A DNA stretch of 64,000 nucleotides from Agapanthus africanus (lineage: Eukaryota > Streptophyta > Magnoliopsida > Asparagales > Amaryllidaceae). The notes under the pieces are model-generated. The model did not search any database. It was not told where the DNA came from and worked only from the letters and a program-made list of their open reading frames with translations. Shown here one piece after another: positions 59,501 to 64,000 of the stretch (position 1 is the first letter of the stretch; each line of letters opens with the position of its first letter). The translations under genes were made by a program, and so were the position numbers. The stretch covers positions 195,325,739 to 195,389,738 of the forward strand of contig JASDDO010000026.1 of assembly GCA_030015575.1 (NCBI GenBank), given 5' to 3'.

Positions 59501-59782
59501 TTAGGCAGCAGATCTGAACCTGCGGCCTAAGCCCTCGCTATCTCGTGAAGAAATCAAGAAGCTTACTCTATTACCTGCTAATTATGACGACATGCTGAGA
59601 AAGAGGAAAAGCAACAGAAAGAGCATCCGATTTATATTTGATCAAGCGTTCAAGACACATTCATTCATGTATGGGCAAAAAGACTCAGGACAAAAGATAT
59701 ATAATAAAGACAAGCTGGGATGAAAAAAAATTCCATTAATATTACCCGAAGTTCTTACAGTCATAAAAACAATAAACGCAAG

Positions 59783-60289
59783 TTACAATGGAATAACCTC
59801 AGATCTAGGGCATGGATTGAGGAATTCAAAAACGACCTTATCTATGACTTTCCAAGCCTTGTGGACCATCCTAGTGTGCTTCCTTTCGCGAGCACAAGCG
59901 TCAGGGTCCCTCCCGATGTCTTCCACCCTCCGATAAGCAGCGAGTATGGCAGACTGTTGAAAGACCTCGTGCAAGAGGTCGATAAGACTGTGTCGCCGTC
60001 TCTTCGAGATAAAATTCAATAGGTACACAGAGTGCACCTTGTCCTCAGCGGCATCCAACGCCCTAAGCGGCACACCGGAACAGAATAGAGGAAGCGCTTC
60101 CCAGATAGCTCCCACGATAAGTTTAAGAAGAGAGGAACGTCGGGGAAGCAGTGGACCATTGCATGCGTCGAAGCGACTCATTATTTCAGCACACTCCTCG
60201 TTTATGAACTCCTGATTTTGAGAGCGGCCAAGTCGGCGAATGTCCTCATGAGAGATGATCTCGTTAAGAGCGTACATGTGGGCGTTCAT
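59783..60289 (-). CDS. Antisense ORF (168 aa), unknown function, candidate Tat-type aORF
   Basis: The ORF starts at ATG 60289 (context GGAACAATGAAC) on the strand opposite to gag and ends at 59783. The protein has mixed composition without low-complexity repeats. Some Tat-lineage elements carry an extra antisense ORF between pol and the 3' LTR, and this one sits in that place although pol is gone. A minus-strand TATAAATA at 60786-60779 lies about 490 bp upstream. Possible intron borders, AG|GTGAAA near 60,669 and TTTCACAG|GAACA at 60,295, would put the ATG five bases into the second exon. I recognise no domain. The shorter plus-strand ORF at 59720-60022 is probably a shadow. Function and even translation are unproven. 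Confidence 0.5.
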   Translation of the reverse strand: MNAHMYALNEIISHEDIRRLGRSQNQEFINEECAEIMSRFDACNGPLLPRRSSLLKLIVGAIWEALPLFCSGVPLRALDAAEDKVHSVYLLNFISKRRRHSLIDLLHEVFQQSAILAAYRRVEDIGRDPDACARERKHTRMVHKAWKVIDKVVFEFLNPCPRSEVIPL

Positions 60290-60429
60290 TGTTCCTGTGA
60301 AAGAGGATCAACAGAATTATCAGGAAGACTGATTAAGCAAAACGATATAATGCAATGAGGAATAAAATGCCATATTTAAGTTCCAAGTTCCATGAAGAAT
60401 TCTTAAGAGTTCTTCTATATGATTTAGGA

Positions 60430-60724
60430 GGAGCAAAGCTCCATTAATAAATTAAGAAAATCTAAGGAAAATCTTTCAGAGAGCAGAGCTCTATGGAACC
60501 CTAGTAGGGTCTCCTTTAGTTCTCTTTAGATCCCTTTAAGACCTGTAGAGCAAAGCTCTGCTAAGTGAAACTCTAAATAGGTTTCCTTTAGATCAGGGAT
60601 CTATTGAGAGCGAGGCTCCATCAATGAAAATTAATTTAATTTAATTTAATCCTAATTAAAATTTTCACCTAAAAGTTTTAAGAATTTAACTCTTAAATTT
60701 CTTGAAAATAAAGAGCATGGCTCT
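60430..60724. other. Mini-hairpin field upstream of the antisense ORF
   Basis: Perfect 13-base elements with 5 bp stems and 3-base loops: GGAGC-AAA-GCTCC (60430), AGAGC-AGA-GCTCT (60480), ACCCT-AGT-AGGGT (60498), AGAGC-AAA-GCTCT (60547) and AGAGC-ATG-GCTCT (60712), plus an 11-base form GAGC-GAG-GCTC (60608). They lie in the presumed leader or intron of the antisense unit and have the same geometry as the LTR mini-hairpins. Confidence 0.8.
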
Positions 60725-60778
60725 GAGTTCTGAAAGTAAAATTTTAGAAATGAGAATCATCTAAGCGACCAAAGGTCC

Positions 60779-60786
60779 TATTTATA
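60779..60786 (-). promoter_or_regulatory. Antisense TATA box
   Basis: The minus strand reads CCTATAAATAGG around TATAAATA, a strong plant TATA consensus. Transcription would run leftwards from about 60,750 toward the antisense ORF. The G-box array of the 3' LTR starts about 158 bp upstream of it. Confidence 0.55.
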
Positions 60787-60880
60787 GGCATCAAGTGCCC
60801 TTTCAGCTTCCAAAAGATAGCGCGACGGTTCGAAATCTGCCACCGCTGCGCTCACGTTAGGAGGCCACATAAGCGCAACG

Positions 60881-60892
60881 GTGGGGGGCATC
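60881..60892 (+). other. Polypurine tract of the TR-GAG-like element
   Basis: GTGGGGGGCATC directly precedes the 3' LTR. Confidence 0.75.
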
Positions 60893-60937
60893 TGTTTACC
60901 CAAATCAGAGCAAAGATAAAAAAAAGAATAAAAGAAA

Positions 60938-61805
60938 AAAAGTGCGCAAGTGCGCAACTGCGCAGTGCGCTGCGCGACACGTGTCAGCGCAGCTGCACAG
61001 TGCGCTGCGCGACACGTGTCTGCGCGCGCAGTTGCGCAAGCAAGAAGAAGGAAGGAAGGGAAAAAAAAAAATATGCGCAACTGCGCAGCTGCGCAGTGCG
61101 CTGCGCGACACGTGTCAGCGCGCGCGACACGTGTCAGCGCGCGCAGTTGCGCAAGCAAGAGAAGAAGAAGAAGAAGAAAAAAATGCGCAGTGCACTGCGC
61201 GACACGTGTCAGCGCGGCTGCGCAGTGCGCTGCGCGACACGTGTCAGCGCGCGCAGTTGCGCAAACAAGCAAGCAAGCAAAAAAAAAAGTGCGCAGCTGC
61301 GCAGTACGCTGCGCGACACGTGTCAGCGCAGCTGCGCAGTGCGCTGCGCGACACGTGTCAGTGCGCGCAGTTGCGCAAGCAAAAAAAAAAAGGCGCGCAA
61401 GTGCGCAGTGCGCTGCGCGACACGTGTCAGCGCAGCTGCGCAGTGCGCTGCGCGACACGTGTCAGCGCGCGCAGTTGCGCAAGCAAGCAAGAAAAAAAAA
61501 AGTGCGCAAGTGCGTAAGTGCGCAGTGCGACACGTGTCAGCGCGCGCAGCTGTGCAAGGAAGAGGAGGAAAGAAGAAGAAGAAGAAAAAAAGTGCGCAGT
61601 GCAGTGCGCTGCGCGACACGTGTCTGCGCAGCTGCGCAGTGCGCTGCTCGACACGTGTCTGCGCGCGCAGTTGTGCAAGCAAGCAAGCAAAAAAAAAAGT
61701 GCGCAGTGCGCTGCGCGACACGTGTCAGCGCGCGCAGTTGCGCAAGCACAAAAAAAAATATATATTTCAGCTGCGCGACACGTGTCACGCGCTGGAGAGT
61801 TGCGC
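60938..61805. repeat. G-box (CACGTG) repeat array in the 3' LTR
   Basis: Same units as the 5' LTR array, with 15 CACGTG sites by my count, about 160 bp shorter and with units in a different order. ORFs of up to 303 codons in several frames on both strands are artefacts of the repeat. Confidence 0.9.
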
Positions 61806-61957
61806 AAAAACAGAATAAATTTTTTCTGTTCTTGTTAAAACAAGAAGATTTTCTTCTGTAAAGCAAGGGCCTTTGGATCAAAAATCCAACGGTGGGGAAG
61901 ATTACCCAAATCACTCAGAAAAATATTTATGTAACAAATTTAACTAATTTATGAGCA

Positions 61958-61967
61958 CTATAAAAAG
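61958..61967 (+). promoter_or_regulatory. TATA box of the 3' LTR
   Basis: CTATAAAAAG, identical in sequence and context to 49554-49563. Confidence 0.75.
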
Positions 61968-63783
61968 GACCCCAGACCTCATTTAAAAATCATCAACACC
62001 TTGCTAAAAAAAGAGAGAGAAGAGAACCCTTGAGAACTCTTGAAGAATAAAAAAAAGGTAAAAACCTTTGAAAGAAGAGAAATTTCTCTTGTGAACAAGA
62101 TCATGGATCTTCAATAAATAAATAAATAAAAAAATAAAATAAAAATAAAAATAGTGCCTTGCACTTGTTTTATGAACCATCGGTTCTTGAACCTAAAAGG
62201 TTCTTAAATTAATAGTGCTTTGCACTTTCATGAACCTTTGGTTCTCTGAAAGAAGAAAAATAAGAAAAAGCTTTTTTTTTCTTAGATTTAAATCAAATAG
62301 TGCTTTGCACTTCTTTTATGAACCATCGGTTCTTTAATATAAAAGATTCTCAGTGCTTTGCAAAAATGCAATGCATTGCTTGAAGGGCCAGACCCAAATA
62401 AAAAAGGCCTAATAGGCCAAAATAAATTGCAAAGCAATAAAAGGGCAGAGCCCAAATGAAATTGATGCTCTGCATCATTTATAAAGGGCAGGGCCCAAAA
62501 CAAAATTGATGCTCTGCATCCTTTCTGGGTAAGGCCCAAATAAAAATAAAAACAAATGCAAATAAAATATTGGAAATTTTTAACTGGACTTAGCCCAATC
62601 GTGGCCATAAGTCCTTAAACTAAATTAACTGAGCAAAACGCTATCCTAAACCAATCCACATCCGGTTCGAGGGTACATCTCCGAGCTCCTTTGATATCCA
62701 TCGTTGTAATTCCTCAACGACGTCAAAGAGGTGACGGGTCCCAACGACCACACACCCATATGGACTGCGGGGTCCTTAAACTCGTGGACCGAAACGTCCC
62801 TAAACTAATGACGGACCGAAACGTCCCTAAACTAATATCGGACCGAAACGTCCCTAAACTAACGGTGGACCACTATGTCCTTAAACTGGTATTGGACCAC
62901 CATGTACCTAAACTGGCACAATAGAGCCCAAATTCTCTTTTGCTGGATCTAAACGATCCCGTTAAGTCGATCTTAGTCCCAAACTGGGCTAACGTATCCT
63001 TAACAACCGTTTAAGTTGATCTTAGCCTCAAATATGGCTAACGCATCCTTAAACCTTCAAACAGACTTTAGTCCCAAATTGGATTATAAATTCCCCCAAT
63101 CAACTTTGGCTCAAGGGTACATCTCTGAACTCCTCTGACATTTGTCGTTGTAATTCTTCAACGTCGTCAGAGCGGTGACGGGTCCCGACGACCGTACATG
63201 CAATGGACCACTATGTCCCTAAACTGGAATAATAGAGCCCAAATGCTCTTTTGTCGGATCTAAACGATCCCGTTAAGTTGATCTTGGTCTCAAACAGGAC
63301 TAACGTATCCTTGACGAACGTTTAAGTCGATCTTAGCCGCAACACGACTAAGGCATCCTTAAACTAAAAACACCAAACCCAAATCTAAGTAAATACGGAT
63401 TTGGACTAATCCACGTCCTACGGGCGACGGCATTACTCAGTCTCCGTATACAATCCACGGGCAACCACAAACAAAACAGACACACACGACACGAAGTGAA
63501 ATTCTGGAGAAGGAGAAAGTTGTTACCGCGAAGCGGTAGCGTAATTAACTGCAGAGGCTTGCTCCTGCAGGGAAGAGCGTCCCCACAATCAAAAACCCCT
63601 CTAGCGAGGGGGAATCTGACAAAGTCTGCTACATCGGCCGCATCCGTCTAAACCTTCGATACACGGTGCCATAAATCAACTTGGCATTTTCGGAGAGATG
63701 GACGGATAAAACCAATTAGCATCTGCCCCGAATCTCAGCGTCAGGACATCGCGGTCCTGTGCGCCGCCTTTCGGAGGGGAACA

Positions 63784-64000
63784 GCCATCCTGTTTAGATA
63801 AATTAAAATCTAATCTAAACTTGCAAGAGTATCATGCTAAAGTGTTTCTTCGCTTTCTCCTAATTGCAGCGACCAGTTGACCACACATAGGTTACAACTA
63901 GCTAATAAATTGACTGGGTCAGACTATATTAACTGGCAAGGGTTTGTTCAGATGTCTATTTCCTGTGACAAGCTGGACCACCTCATTACTACTCAAGCCC
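63784..64000 (+). CDS. gag: copia-2 leader end and start of gag (partial)
   Basis: The first five bases, GCCAT, are the target duplication of the inserted element; copia-2 then continues. A pyrimidine-rich stretch ending in TTGCAG (about 63,872) precedes an open frame reading LANKLTGSDYINWQGFVQM. This resembles the N terminus of plant Ty1/copia Gag, where a tryptophan-containing L-x-G-x-N/D-Y-x-x-W motif is typical. I see no initiator ATG in the frame before it, so the start codon may lie in an upstream exon. The frame is open to the window edge. Confidence 0.65.

Larger units (their letters stand above)
48338..63783 (+). mobile_element. TR-GAG-like gypsy element (Tat-type gag, no pol), complete
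   Basis: This 15,446 bp insertion in the copia-2 leader has a perfect 5 bp target duplication GCCAT (48333-48337 and 63784-63788). LTRs are 3044 and 2891 bp; the difference is explained by unequal lengths of a G-box repeat array. The interior (51382-60892) contains a large gag, a duplicated nucleocapsid-like segment, about 4.5 kb of tandem arrays, an antisense ORF and a polypurine tract. No protease, RT, RNase H or integrase is visible. The element should depend on proteins from a Tat-lineage relative. Intact target duplication and similar LTRs show it moved despite lacking pol. Confidence 0.9.
60893..63783 (+). repeat. 3' LTR of the TR-GAG-like element (2891 bp)
   Basis: It starts TGTTTACCC and ends GAGGGGAACA. 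Outside the G-box array it is nearly identical to the 5' LTR and has the same mini-hairpins, 27-bp repeats and terminal hairpins. Confidence 0.92.
44211..64000 (+). mobile_element. Ty1/copia retrotransposon copia-2, partial, split by a gag-only element
   Basis: Visible are the 5' LTR (44211-46239), primer site, leader (46255-48337) and, beyond the 15.4 kb insertion, the end of the leader and the start of gag (63784-64000). Leader order and motifs match copia-1. The element runs off the right edge, so its 3' LTR and target duplication (left side CTTGT) cannot be checked. Confidence 0.85.

Noticed and set aside
59720-60022. 100-codon plus-strand ORF near the 3' end of the gag-only element
   Set aside because: It largely overlaps the longer antisense ORF, has a Lys/Asn-rich start in an AT-rich stretch and no domain; judged a shadow, though not excluded.
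60942-61861. ORFs up to 303 codons in the 3' LTR G-box array
   Set aside because: Same artefact as in the 5' LTR; unit order differs between LTRs, so the predicted proteins are not conserved.

Overview
The window is a stack of nested plant LTR retrotransposons. I found no host gene, rRNA, tRNA or bacterial-type feature. Initiator tRNA-Met primer sites, a chromodomain integrase, long non-autonomous LTR elements and 2-5 kb LTRs point to a large, repeat-rich flowering-plant genome. The species cannot be told from the sequence.

Layout, left to right. (1) 1-5532: M0, minus strand, a non-autonomous LARD-like element (large retrotransposon derivative: long LTRs, non-coding interior); leader and 5' LTR only, running off the left edge. 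(2) 5533-27596: M1, a second minus-strand LARD-like element. Its 3' LTR is cut by M0, its 3.76 kb interior (7733-11491) has no gag or pol, and its 5' LTR is split by (3). (3) 14892-26019: a complete plus-strand Ty3/gypsy chromovirus of Tekay type, with gag-pol in one frame interrupted by five TAG stops. (4) 27597-43927: M2, a third minus-strand LARD-like element, into whose interior M1 and a copia element have inserted. (5) 27642-38000: copia-1, with two 2201 bp LTRs, a perfect 5 bp target duplication, a 3 kb leader and a wrecked polyprotein. (6) 43928-44210: a fragment of Tat/Athila-type gypsy reverse transcriptase. (7) 44211 to the right edge: copia-2, related to copia-1, split by (8). (8) 48338-63783: a 15.4 kb element with a large Tat-type gag, no pol, an interior made of tandem arrays, and an antisense ORF. 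This is a TR-GAG-like architecture (terminal-repeat element with only GAG).

Relationships. The Tekay element and the LARD-like elements share LTR ends, primer site, polypurine-tract context, a leader block and several LTR blocks, so intact Tekay relatives are plausible trans-acting partners for them. copia-1 has nearly identical LTRs around dead coding sequence, so it was probably mobilised in trans. The gag-only element may use proteins from a Tat element such as the one broken at 43928-44210.

The most unusual material is in the gag-only element. Each LTR has a roughly 1 kb array with 15-16 CACGTG palindromes. In the 3' LTR that array sits about 155 bp from a sense TATA box on one side and about 158 bp from an antisense TATA box on the other; the latter faces a 168-codon antisense ORF. 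The element also carries arrays of small perfect hairpins with varying stems. All functional statements are inferred from sequence alone; similarity and difference counts are by eye.
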